Shown here: piece by piece, positions 8,456-16,296 of the stretch
Layout: every line of letters begins with the position of its first letter
Numbering within the stretch: the first letter of the stretch is position 1
Assembly: GCF_036967205.1 (NCBI RefSeq)
Contig: NZ_CP146022.1
Span: 248,001 to 312,000 of the forward strand
Length of the DNA stretch: 64,000 nt
Source of the DNA: Streptomyces sp. Q6
Lineage (GTDB): Bacteria; Actinomycetota; Actinomycetes; Streptomycetales; Streptomycetaceae
Reading direction: 5' to 3'
The notes under the pieces: generated by a model
Told to the model about the DNA's origin: nothing
The model's input: only the letters and a program-made list of their open reading frames with translations
Databases searched by the model: none
Position numbers and translations under genes: made by a program

Positions 8456-9523
8456 ATGATCGACAGGCGCACCTTCACCAAGGCGGTCGGACTGGGTACC
8501 GGCGCGGCCGCCGTATCGCTGGCCGGCCTCCAGGGCAACGCGTCCGCCTCGAGCGCCTCGTACGGCCCCGACGGCTCCACCGCCCCCACGGTGCCCACCA
8601 TCGCACCGGGCACGCACACCGAGTTCACGACGCTCAAGCACGTCAAGGCGGGTGTCCTGGAGGTCAGTTACGCGGAGCTCGGACCGGCCCACGGCCCGGT
8701 CGTCCTCCTGCTGCACGGCTGGCCGTACGACATCCACAGCTACGTCGACGTCGCCCCGCTCCTCGCCGACCAGGGCTATCGCGTCCTCGTCCCCTACCTG
8801 CGCGGTCACGGCAGCACACGTTTCCTGTCCAGCCGGACCCCGCGCACGGCCGAGCAGTCGGCCATCGCCCTGGACATCATCGCGTTCATGGACGCGCTCA
8901 AGATTCCGAAGGCCACCCTCGCCGGCTTCGACTGGGGCTCGCGTACCGCGGACATCATCGCCGCCCTGTGGCCGGAGCGCGTCAAGTCCATGGTCTCCAC
9001 CGGCGGTTACCTGATCACCAACGTCAAGGCGCAGCTCGAACCCGCCCTCCCGGCCGTCGAGCACAACTGGTGGTACCAGTGGTACTTCGCCAGCGAGCGC
9101 GGCAAGAAGGCGATGGAGGACGAGAAGGAGCGCATCGCGCTGTGCCGATACGTATGGACGCTGGTCTCCCCGAACTGGAGCTTCTCGGACGCCGTCTTCG
9201 ACCGTACCGCCGAGGCCTTCAAGAACCCCGACTACGCCGCCATCGTGCTCTACAACTACCGCTGGCGGATCGGCCTCATCGAGGGTGAGCGCCGCTACGA
9301 CCGCTACGAGAAGCTGCTCGCGGCCCAGCCTCCCATCCAGGTGCCGACCGTCACCCTCGACGCGGCCCTCGACCCCTTCACGGCGCCGGGCGACGGTTCC
9401 GCCTACCGCGGCCACTTCACCGGCCCGTACCTGCACCGCACGATCGCGGACATCGGACACAACCTGCCGCAGGAGGCGCCCACCGTCTTCGCCCAGGCCG
9501 TCGTCGACGCCGACCACCTCTGA
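8456..9523 (+). CDS. Tat-exported alpha/beta hydrolase of epoxide-hydrolase/dehalogenase type
   Basis: The product is 355 residues. It begins MIDRRTFTKAVGLGTG, a twin-arginine signal, and a mature start after NASA is likely. The oxyanion loop is LLLHGWPYD. The nucleophile elbow is AGFDWGS, so the nucleophile is Asp rather than Ser, as in epoxide hydrolases and haloalkane dehalogenases. The catalytic His is probably in IGHNLPQEAP near the end. GAGAGG precedes ATG 8456. It resembles the product of 25598-26608 across the whole fold. Together with the next genes it may form an operon. Confidence 0.85.
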   Translation: MIDRRTFTKAVGLGTGAAAVSLAGLQGNASASSASYGPDGSTAPTVPTIAPGTHTEFTTLKHVKAGVLEVSYAELGPAHGPVVLLLHGWPYDIHSYVDVAPLLADQGYRVLVPYLRGHGSTRFLSSRTPRTAEQSAIALDIIAFMDALKIPKATLAGFDWGSRTADIIAALWPERVKSMVSTGGYLITNVKAQLEPALPAVEHNWWYQWYFASERGKKAMEDEKERIALCRYVWTLVSPNWSFSDAVFDRTAEAFKNPDYAAIVLYNYRWRIGLIEGERRYDRYEKLLAAQPPIQVPTVTLDAALDPFTAPGDGSAYRGHFTGPYLHRTIADIGHNLPQEAPTVFAQAVVDADHL

Positions 9524-9589
9524 GATCCCCTCACCCGCCTCCGGCCCGGTGCCGCACACCGTGTCGGCCCCGTCCAGGAGGAGTCCTAG

Positions 9590-10348
9590 ATGAGCGAAGT
9601 CCAGTGGAACCGACTGACCGCCGCCGAGCTGCGTGCCCTCGCGGCGCAGGACGCGGTGGTGCTCGTACCCATCGGGGCCACCGAGCAGCACGGGCCCCAT
9701 CTCCCCACCGGCGTCGACGACTTCCTCGCCACGGAGGTCTGTCATCGAGCGGCGACACTCGCAGCCGAGCACACCGACGTGGTGGTCACTCCGTCGATCC
9801 CCACAGGGCTGTCGGAGCACCACATGCCCTTCGGCGGCACCCTCACGCTCAGCCTGCCGACGCTGCACGCGTTGCTGCGTGACCTCTGCCGGTCCGTGGT
9901 CCGGGTCGGTTTCTCCCGCATCCTGATCGCCAACGGGCACGGCGGGAACATGACCGCCCTCAACGCGCTCACGACCGAGCTGACCGTGGAGTTGTCCACG
10001 CCGATCGCCTTCGCCAGCTACTTCGGCGCCGGACGGGAGGTCGTGCGGGACACCCTGGAGAGCCAGAGCGGTCTCATGCACGCGTGCGAGGGCGAGACGT
10101 CGATGATGATGGCGGCCCACCCCGACCTGATCCGCGACGAGCACCTGGCGGAGGCGCACGGGCCACGGATCACCCTGCCGGCGGAGTCCACCGAACCGTT
10201 GTTCATGGCCGTGCCCTTCGACCGGATCACGCGGACCGGGGTCGCGGGCGACGCTCGGGTGGCGACCGCGGAGAAGGGCGAACGGATACTGGCCGGCTGC
10301 GCCGCGGCGCTGGCGGACATCATCGTGCGCGACCCCTGGGCGAAGTAG
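9590..10348 (+). CDS. Creatininase family amidohydrolase
   Basis: The protein is 252 residues and has the creatininase-family metal-site motifs: PIGATEQHGPHLP (Glu/His), D in GVDDFLA, NGHGGN and HACEGETS. The family includes creatinine amidohydrolase, FAPy deformylase-like enzymes and MftE peptidases, and the sequence does not decide between them. AGGAGGAG lies just before ATG 9590. It starts 66 bp after the exported hydrolase gene on the same strand. No mycofactocin genes are nearby, which argues against an MftE role. Confidence 0.85.
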   Translation: MSEVQWNRLTAAELRALAAQDAVVLVPIGATEQHGPHLPTGVDDFLATEVCHRAATLAAEHTDVVVTPSIPTGLSEHHMPFGGTLTLSLPTLHALLRDLCRSVVRVGFSRILIANGHGGNMTALNALTTELTVELSTPIAFASYFGAGREVVRDTLESQSGLMHACEGETSMMMAAHPDLIRDEHLAEAHGPRITLPAESTEPLFMAVPFDRITRTGVAGDARVATAEKGERILAGCAAALADIIVRDPWAK

Positions 10349-10369
10349 CGCCCCTTCGCGCCGCCACGG

Positions 10370-10394
10370 GCGCCGTCGCGCCGCGCGACGGCGC
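10370..10394. terminator. Hairpin after creatininase-family gene
   Basis: GCGCCGTCGCG (10370-10380) and CGCGACGGCGC (10384-10394) form an 11-bp perfect stem with a 3-nt loop, 21 nt after the stop codon. Confidence 0.75.
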
Positions 10395-10452
10395 TCCCGA
10401 CCGGTAGGGACCGGTTCCTACGTCGCCCGAGCCCCCGCGCCAAGTCACCGTC

Positions 10453-10505
10453 TTGACCAGTGACCATAGGCATGGCACATTGCATCACCATCTAGAGGGG
10501 TGATG
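10453..10505 (+). promoter_or_regulatory. Putative promoter and operator of secreted hydrolase gene
   Basis: TTGACC (10453-10458) is followed after 17 bp by CACATT (10476-10481), a weak -35/-10 pair. CATCACC (10483-10489) and GGTGATG (10499-10505) form an inverted repeat at the expected start site. The start codon at 10565 is 60 bp further on. Confidence 0.4.
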
Positions 10506-10564
10506 GTCGGTCGTCGTCGACCTGGCCCTCCACCCCCATTCCGAAGTGTCTGAAAGGATTTCCC

Positions 10565-11425
10565 ATGATGAGCAACAAGGGCGGCCGCAAGCCGCTGACC
10601 ACCGGCGCGGTCGCGGTGGCCGCGGCGGGGCTCGTGTTCGGCGCGATCGCCCTCAGCGGCACCGCCAACGGCGCGACCGGGGCCGTCAAGGCCACCGACG
10701 CCGACCGGCACGCCAAGCCGACCGTCGTTCTGGAGCACGGCGCCTTCGCCGACGCCTCCAGCTGGAACGGTGTCATCGCCGATCTGCGCGCCGACGGCTA
10801 CCCGGTCGTCGCCGCGGCCAACCCGCTGCGCGGCCCTGCCTCCGACGCGGCCGCCCTGCGCACGGTCCTCGACCACGTCAAGGGCCCGAAGATCCTCGTG
10901 GGCCACTCCTACGGCGGCAACGTGATCAGCGAGGCCGCCACCGGCGACCCCGAGGTCAAGGCCCTGGTGTACGTCGCGGCCTTCCTGCCCGCCCCCGGCG
11001 AGAGCGCCCTGGAACTCACCGGCAAGTACCCGGGCTCCACGCTCCCCGACGCCCTCGACCCGGTCACCTACCAGCAGGCAGACGGGTCCACCACTACCGA
11101 CCTCTACATCCAGCAGGACAAGTTCCGCCACCAGTTCGCCGCCGACGTGTCCACGAAGCAGGCCGCCCTGATGGCCGCGGGGCAGCGGCCCATCGCCCAG
11201 GCCGCTCTGGAGGAGAAGGCCACCACGGCGGCCTGGAAGGCCAAGCCCAGTTGGGCCGTCGTCACCACCGACGATCTCAACATCCCCGTCGCGGTGCAGC
11301 GCTTCATGACCGAGCGCGCCCACGCGCACACCACCGAGGTCGCCGCGTCCCACTCGGTCGCCGTCTCCCACCCCCGCCTGGTGACGGACGTGATCGAGCG
11401 GGCCGCCCGCGCCACCGTCCACTGA
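10565..11425 (+). CDS. Secreted alpha/beta hydrolase
   Basis: The product is 286 residues with a cleavable-looking signal (hydrophobic residues ~14-36, ending ANGATG). The mature part starts with PTVVLEHGAFADASSW, has the nucleophile elbow VGHSYGGNV (Ser) and a late His in AASHSVAVSHP. It resembles the small EstC-like hydrolases often found beside regulators in Streptomyces. GAAAGGA lies upstream of ATG 10565. The substrate is unknown. Confidence 0.85.
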   Translation: MMSNKGGRKPLTTGAVAVAAAGLVFGAIALSGTANGATGAVKATDADRHAKPTVVLEHGAFADASSWNGVIADLRADGYPVVAAANPLRGPASDAAALRTVLDHVKGPKILVGHSYGGNVISEAATGDPEVKALVYVAAFLPAPGESALELTGKYPGSTLPDALDPVTYQQADGSTTTDLYIQQDKFRHQFAADVSTKQAALMAAGQRPIAQAALEEKATTAAWKAKPSWAVVTTDDLNIPVAVQRFMTERAHAHTTEVAASHSVAVSHPRLVTDVIERAARATVH

Positions 11426-11434
11426 CGCCTCCGA

Positions 11435-11463
11435 GGGCGGCGGGACGTACGGTCCCGCCGCCC
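11435..11463. terminator. Hairpin after secreted hydrolase gene
   Basis: GGGCGGCGGGAC (11435-11446) and GTCCCGCCGCCC (11452-11463) form a perfect 12-bp stem with a 5-nt loop, 10 nt after the stop. Confidence 0.85.
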
Positions 11464-11480
11464 CGGGCCGCGTCGAGGAC

Positions 11481-11620
11481 ATCACCCGGACACGGCGCCG
11501 GACGCACGAACGACGATCACCGGACACACACGCGGGACGCGCGAACGACGATCACCCGTCACACACGCCGGGTGCACGCGTCCCGATCACCCGGCGCCGG
11601 CACAGGCGCGCGGATCACGG
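11481..11620. repeat. 35-bp tandem repeat array (four units) before XRE regulator
   Basis: The units begin with ATCACC at 11481, 11516, 11551 and 11586, exactly 35 bp apart. Units 1 and 2 share the end CGAACGACG, and units 2 and 3 share CACACACGC or a close variant. Unit 4 is more diverged. The array fills the gap between the terminator at 11435-11463 and the start codon at 11640. Confidence 0.8.
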
Positions 11621-11639
11621 CAGACGGGAGAACGACCGC

Positions 11640-12518
11640 ATGAACACGCACACCAGCGCCCGCAGGCTCGGGGAGTTCCTCAAGGCCCGCCGGGCCGAGC
11701 TGTGCCCGAGCGAGTGCGGCCTGCCCGAGACGGACTCCCGCCGGGTCGCCGGGCTGCGACGCGAGGAGGTCGCCCGGCTCGCCGCGATCAGCGTGGACTA
11801 CTACACCCGGCTCGAACAGGGCCGCGTCCGCGCTTCCGCGTCCGTCCTCGACACTCTGTCGCGCGCCCTGCGCCTCGACGAGGACCAGGAGCGCTACCTC
11901 TACGAAGTGGCGGGGCGCACGGACGACCGGCCGCGCCGCACACGCCCTCCCGTCCAGGAGGTACGGCCCGCCCTGCGGCGCCTGCTGGCCCAGCTCACGC
12001 AGACGCCCGCTCTCGTCCTCGGCAGGCGCCTGGACGTCCTGGCGTGGAACGTCTCCGCCGTCGCGCTCTACACCGACTTCGCCGCGATCCCGGTGGCCCA
12101 CCGCAACTACCTGCGCCTGATGTTCAGCCACCCCGCGATCAGGGCCCTGCACCGGGAGTGGGAACACGACGCCCGCGACGCGGTCGCCGCGGTACGGATG
12201 GAGGCCGGCACCGATCCCGACGACCCCGAACTCGCACGGCTGGTCGGCGACTTGACCCTGCGGGACAGCGACTTCGGCAGGTGGTGGGCCGAGCACCGCG
12301 TGAACAGCGCGACGTCCGGCACCAAGCACTACCGCCACCCTCTGGTCGGCGACCTCACCCTGGACTGCGACACGTGGTCCGGATCCGACGGCTCCGGTCA
12401 ACGTCTGATGGTGCTGACCGCCGAGGCCGGCAGCCCTTCCCACGATGCCCTGCGCATCCTCACCGCCTGGAACGCGAACCAGGCGAGCGCGGAAACGGCC
12501 GGAACCCGGACCCCCTGA
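11640..12518 (+). CDS. XRE-family regulator with MmyB-like ligand-binding domain
   Basis: The product is 292 residues. Residues ~8-80 are a helix-turn-helix of the type LGEFLKARRAEL ... GLRREEVARLAAISVDYYTRLEQGR. Residues ~105-285 match the MmyB/MLTR ligand-binding domain (DVLAWNVSAVALYTDF, HRNYLRLMF, W..H.V.....GTKHYRHPLVGDL). In Streptomyces such proteins often control an adjacent SDR or hydrolase gene. Here the closest candidates are the secreted hydrolase upstream or the gene itself through the 35-bp repeats. GGGAGA precedes ATG 11640. Confidence 0.9.
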   Translation: MNTHTSARRLGEFLKARRAELCPSECGLPETDSRRVAGLRREEVARLAAISVDYYTRLEQGRVRASASVLDTLSRALRLDEDQERYLYEVAGRTDDRPRRTRPPVQEVRPALRRLLAQLTQTPALVLGRRLDVLAWNVSAVALYTDFAAIPVAHRNYLRLMFSHPAIRALHREWEHDARDAVAAVRMEAGTDPDDPELARLVGDLTLRDSDFGRWWAEHRVNSATSGTKHYRHPLVGDLTLDCDTWSGSDGSGQRLMVLTAEAGSPSHDALRILTAWNANQASAETAGTRTP

Positions 12519-12557
12519 CGCCGCCCGCCCGTCCCCCTGAAGTATCTGCTGGATGTA

Positions 12558-12596
12558 CGAAAGGACCGGCCCCTTCCCCGGGGGCCGGTCCTTTCG
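12558..12596. terminator. Strong bidirectional terminator
   Basis: A 16-bp perfect stem, CGAAAGGACCGGCCCC paired with its complement ending at 12596, encloses a 7-nt loop. It lies between the convergent stops at 12518 and 12612. The AAAG/CTTT ends give short A and U tracts on each strand. Confidence 0.9.
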
Positions 12597-12611
12597 CGTG
12601 GCGGCGGGCCG

Positions 12612-13499
12612 TCAGTAGAGCTCATCCGACGGGTAGAGCGTGAACAGCCTGATCGTCTCCACGTACAACCAGGTCAGGGTCAAAGTGAGCCCGAACGCGG
12701 CTGTCCAGGACAGGTTTCCGGGCGCACCGCACGTGATGCCGTCCACGACCTTCCCGAGGTGCAGGGACAGGAAGGACGCCGCCAGGGCGACGCCCACGAG
12801 GCCCGCGCAGACTCCGAGACCAGGGGTGCTCAGGCCGAGCCCGTCGGCGTACAGGAGGGGAAACAGGACCACGTCGGCGAGGGCGAGGAACCCCAGTCCG
12901 AGGAGCCCGGCTCCGGCGAGCGGCACGAAGCGGCGACCTGCCCGCATCCAGTGGAGGGCCCGAGCGGCGAGGACCCCGGCACAACCGGCCATCGTCCCCA
13001 GCACCAACTGCACGAGGACACCTGGTGCGAGGTGGCGCGAGACGGACGCCGAAAGCGCCGCGAGGAACACACCCTGGACCACGGCGAACGTCAGGGTCAT
13101 GGCCGGCGAGAGAAGATTCCTGCGGCGCTGTATCCAGACGAGTGCGGTGCCTGCCAGCCCGGTACCGGTGGTGATGCCGTAGGCCGCGGCCGTACCGATC
13201 GGAACGTGCTCCAGCAGGGTCCACGACACCACGGCAGCGAGGGTGCTCGACGCGAGCCCCAGTGCGGCACGGGCGACGACGGAGTCCATCGTCATCAGGT
13301 CGGCGACGGGGAGGGGCAGGGGTGCGAGATCGTCATCGCGGATCGGGCCAGGGACTGCCGTGGTCCGGCCCGGCGCGACGGCCATCCCCGACCGGGGGTC
13401 CCTGGCCGCCGTCTTCGGCCCACCGCGCCGAGCGAACTGCGGTCGGGCGAGTACGGGGTTGCTGCTGGTCATCGAAGGCTGCCGTTCGACCGGTGTCAC
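12612..13499 (-). CDS. Bax inhibitor-1/YccA-like integral membrane protein
   Basis: The product is 295 residues with about seven hydrophobic segments, starting around residue 75. The N-terminal SSNPVLARPQFARRG and the C-terminal TLTLTWLYVETIRLF match the actinobacterial Bax-inhibitor-like family (PF12811). The GTG at 13499 has GAGGA 6 nt upstream; an internal ATG at 13472 is an alternative. Several family-conserved polar residues appear substituted, so it may be a diverged paralogue. The function of bacterial members is unclear, with ion leak and stress tolerance proposed. Confidence 0.75.
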   Translation of the reverse strand: MTPVERQPSMTSSNPVLARPQFARRGGPKTAARDPRSGMAVAPGRTTAVPGPIRDDDLAPLPLPVADLMTMDSVVARAALGLASSTLAAVVSWTLLEHVPIGTAAAYGITTGTGLAGTALVWIQRRRNLLSPAMTLTFAVVQGVFLAALSASVSRHLAPGVLVQLVLGTMAGCAGVLAARALHWMRAGRRFVPLAGAGLLGLGFLALADVVLFPLLYADGLGLSTPGLGVCAGLVGVALAASFLSLHLGKVVDGITCGAPGNLSWTAAFGLTLTLTWLYVETIRLFTLYPSDELY

Positions 13500-13615
13500 G
13501 CCAGGTCCTCTTCTCCCGCTCGAAACCGTCGACTGGACGGTGCGGACTCGAAGGTGTCGGCTCGAAGATCTCGGCCGTGCTCAGCCTGACGGGCCGGACG
13601 AACGCGGCGCATCAG

Positions 13616-15211
13616 TCACTTGACGGTGCGAGTCACAGCGCGTCGGCCGAGGTGTCGGTCGTCTCGTGCGACGAGCTGAGGTTCCTCAGGTGCGGTCCCG
13701 CCGTCGGTCTTTCGGGCCGGCTTGAGGAAGAGGGCGAGCACGATGCCGACGGCGAGGGCGGGGGCGATCCAGAGGTAACCCGTGGCTGTCGCGTGAGCGA
13801 AGGCGTCCCGTGCGGTGTCGCGCGCGGCGGCGGGCAGGTGGCCGATGGTGTCGGGGCGGGCGGCGTCGAAGCCTCCGTCGGTCGGCAGACTCCGGGTGCG
13901 GTCGGCGAAGCCAGTGTTGAGCAGGGTGCCGAAGACGGCGACTCCGAAGGCCGCGCCGATGGAGCGGGAGAAGGTGACGACGGCGCTGGCGGCGCCCAGA
14001 TCGGTGGCGGGCACGCTGTTCTGGACCGTGGTCAGTACAACCATGGGGACCATGCCGATACCGACGCCGGTGACGAGGAAGTAGACGCTCAGCACCAGGG
14101 TGCCGGTGGTGGCGCCGATGGTGCTCAGCAGGAGCAGCCCGGTGAGGTTGGCGGTGAGCCCGGCGAGCAGGATCACCCGCAGCCGCTCCACGTGCGCGGC
14201 CCAGCGTCCGGCCAGAAACTGGCTGACGACGAGACCGGCGACCAACGGGAGCAGGTAGACGCCGGAGAGTGTCGCCGAGACACCGTGGACTATCTGGAGA
14301 CAGGTCGGCAGATAGACGAGAACGGCGAACATGGCGGCGTTGGCGAAGAAGCCGATCAGCGAGGAGAAGACCACGATCCTGGAACCGAGCATGGCCGGCG
14401 GCAGCACCGGGGCGGCGGCGCGGCGCTCGACCGGCACCAGGAGCGCGCCGAGGACGACTGTGGCGGCGATCAGGCCGACGATGCCCGGTGAGCCCCAGCC
14501 CCAGCGCTCGCCGAAGGACGTGATCAGGACCAGCCCGGTGGCGATGGCGGCCAGAACGGTGGCGCCGAGGTAGTCGATGCGGGCCTTGGCGCCACGGGTC
14601 GTGGTGGGCAGCGCACGGGCGGCGATGGCCACGGCGACGACGCCGACGGGCAGATTGATCAGGAAGGCCCAGCGCCAGGACAACCGATCGGTGAAGATGC
14701 CGCCCAGCAGCGGGCCGACGATGCTGGCCACGCCGTAGACCGAGCCGAACATGCCCTGGTAGCGGCCGCGTTCGCTCGGGGCGACGATGTCGCCGACGAG
14801 GGCGAACGTCAGCACGATCATGCCGCCGCCGCCCACGCCCTGGAGTACGCGGGCGCCGATCAGCTCAGGCAGGTTCTGCGCCAGACCGCATGCCACGGAT
14901 GCGATCAGGAAGACCGAGGTGGACGCCAGGTAGAGCCGCTTACGGCCGAACATGTCGCCGAGCTTGCCCCACAGCGGCGTCACCGCCGTGGAGGCGAGGA
15001 GGTATGCGGCGCTGACCCAGGCGATGTCGTCGAACCCGTTCAGGTCCTGCGCCATCCGGGGCAGTGCGGTGGAGACGATCGTCTGGTCCAGTGCGGCCAG
15101 GAGGACCGCGAGGATCAGCGCGCTCATGGCCGCGGCCGCGCCGCCTGCCGCGGGAGTCGCGGACTGCTGTGCCGCGGACTGCTGCGCCGCGGTCTGCTGC
15201 GCCTTCGACAT
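13616..15211 (-). CDS. MFS drug exporter, DHA2 (14-TM) family
   Basis: The product is 531 residues, with a Gln/Ala-rich N-terminus (SKAQQTAAQQSAAQQ) followed by 14 predicted helices. Motif A is WGKLGDMFGRKRLYL, motif D1 is ALDQTIVSTALPRMAQDL, and motif C is GPLLGGIFTDRLSWRWAF, all typical of proton-coupled EmrB/QacA exporters. The start ATG 15211 has GGAAAGG upstream; a longer reading frame overlaps the operator and is unlikely. It is divergent from the TetR gene at 15398, its probable repressor. Confidence 0.92.
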   Translation of the reverse strand: MSKAQQTAAQQSAAQQSATPAAGGAAAAMSALILAVLLAALDQTIVSTALPRMAQDLNGFDDIAWVSAAYLLASTAVTPLWGKLGDMFGRKRLYLASTSVFLIASVACGLAQNLPELIGARVLQGVGGGGMIVLTFALVGDIVAPSERGRYQGMFGSVYGVASIVGPLLGGIFTDRLSWRWAFLINLPVGVVAVAIAARALPTTTRGAKARIDYLGATVLAAIATGLVLITSFGERWGWGSPGIVGLIAATVVLGALLVPVERRAAAPVLPPAMLGSRIVVFSSLIGFFANAAMFAVLVYLPTCLQIVHGVSATLSGVYLLPLVAGLVVSQFLAGRWAAHVERLRVILLAGLTANLTGLLLLSTIGATTGTLVLSVYFLVTGVGIGMVPMVVLTTVQNSVPATDLGAASAVVTFSRSIGAAFGVAVFGTLLNTGFADRTRSLPTDGGFDAARPDTIGHLPAAARDTARDAFAHATATGYLWIAPALAVGIVLALFLKPARKTDGGTAPEEPQLVARDDRHLGRRAVTRTVK

Positions 15212-15303
15212 CGGGAATTGCCTTTCCGGAAGTGGTGCACCTGGGCGGCGTGCCGACCGCACCCCCACGATGAGGCCCATTGAGCTGGCACTAGACCTCA
15301 CAT

Positions 15304-15323
15304 CTGCCACATTAATGTAGCAG
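15304..15323. promoter_or_regulatory. Palindromic operator between MFS exporter and TetR genes
   Basis: CTGCCACATTAATGTAGCAG is a 20-bp palindrome with one mismatched pair, 93 bp upstream of the exporter start and 75 bp upstream of the TetR start. Its position and size fit a TetR-dimer operator controlling both genes. Confidence 0.7.
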
Positions 15324-15397
15324 TTACTGTGGATGGGTCTACTCCGGAGAGGCGCTAGAGGTCTCAGGTTTCACATATCGCCACTAGACTCGGTGCG

Positions 15398-15940
15398 GTG
15401 AGAGCCGACGCAGCACGCAATCTGGAAGCAGTACTGACCACCGGCGCGCGCATGCTCGCCACCGACCCGGGCGCCAGCATCGCGAGCATCGCCACCGAGG
15501 CGGGTGTGGACCGGCGCACCGTCTACCGGCGCTTCGCCTCCCGCGACGAACTCCTCGCCGCCATCTACACATCCCGACTCGAAGCCATCGAACGCTCCAT
15601 CGAGGACGCGCGGCTGCGCGAAGCACCCGTCGCCGTAGCCCTGCACCGCTACGTCGAGAACATCATCACCGTCAACCGCACCTGGCCCGTCGACCTCACG
15701 CACATGCTGACCGACGACGGCTTCCGCGCCCGCCGCGACGCCTGCATCGCCGAGGTCGACACCTTCCTGGCCCGTGCCACGGACGAGGGACTGCTCCGGC
15801 CCGGCCTGCCGGACGGCTGGGCGAGCGCCCTGCTCCCTCAGCTGATGCACCTCGTGTCCCGGGAGCGGCCCGAGCTGAGCCCGGCGCAGGCGGCGGACAT
15901 CGTCGTCGACACCCTGCTGCACGGCCTCGGAGCACCCTGA
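15398..15940 (+). CDS. TetR-family repressor
   Basis: The product is 180 residues. The N-terminal helix-turn-helix is ASIASIATEAGVDRRTVYRR (about residues 27-46) followed by FASRDELLAAIY, the classic TetR pattern; the remainder is the ligand-binding helical domain. GTG 15398 has no ribosome-binding site, and TAGACT ends 7 nt before it, so translation is probably leaderless. It is divergent from the MFS exporter and likely represses it and itself through the palindrome at 15304-15323. Confidence 0.88.
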   Translation: MRADAARNLEAVLTTGARMLATDPGASIASIATEAGVDRRTVYRRFASRDELLAAIYTSRLEAIERSIEDARLREAPVAVALHRYVENIITVNRTWPVDLTHMLTDDGFRARRDACIAEVDTFLARATDEGLLRPGLPDGWASALLPQLMHLVSRERPELSPAQAADIVVDTLLHGLGAP

Positions 15941-16296
15941 CACACCTCGAACACGGACGGCCTACGACTCACATGCAGCCACCTGCCGGGGCGGTCAGCA
16001 CATGTGAGTGAGCAACCCGGCAACAAACCTTTCAGCCATCCGACGTGACGAAGTGTCCGGCGGCCCTTACTCTGCTGCCTGACCCTGGTCAGGGCTGCTT
16101 GAGCCTGCTCGAGGTGGGACGGGCCGGGCATGTTTCGGCGCGGCGGCACACTTGCTCGCAGCGGTGGGGGCCATTCCGGCGAGAAGGACGAGGGACGACG
16201 ACGTATCCTCGCTTCGATGCCTGGGTGCGACCCGTCCGTAAGGATGCGATGGCGCCTGCGCGGGGGCTGGTTCAGCGGTGAAGGGAGTGGGGGATC
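15941..16296. promoter_or_regulatory. Intergenic region with two inverted repeats before LAL regulator
   Basis: ACTCACATG (15967-15975) and CATGTGAGT (16001-16009) are perfect 9-bp arms 25 nt apart, shortly after the tetR stop; they could be a weak terminator or a binding site. CCTGACC (16078-16084) and GGTCAGG (16087-16093) form a tight palindrome about 205 bp upstream of the LAL start. No gene is seen. Confidence 0.45.

Noticed and set aside
9590-10348. Creatininase-family protein as MftE of a mycofactocin system
   Set aside because: No mftA-D, mftF or mftG genes are nearby.
11481-11620. The 35-bp array as a CRISPR array
   Set aside because: Units are contiguous with no unique spacers and diverge along the array, and no cas gene is in the window.
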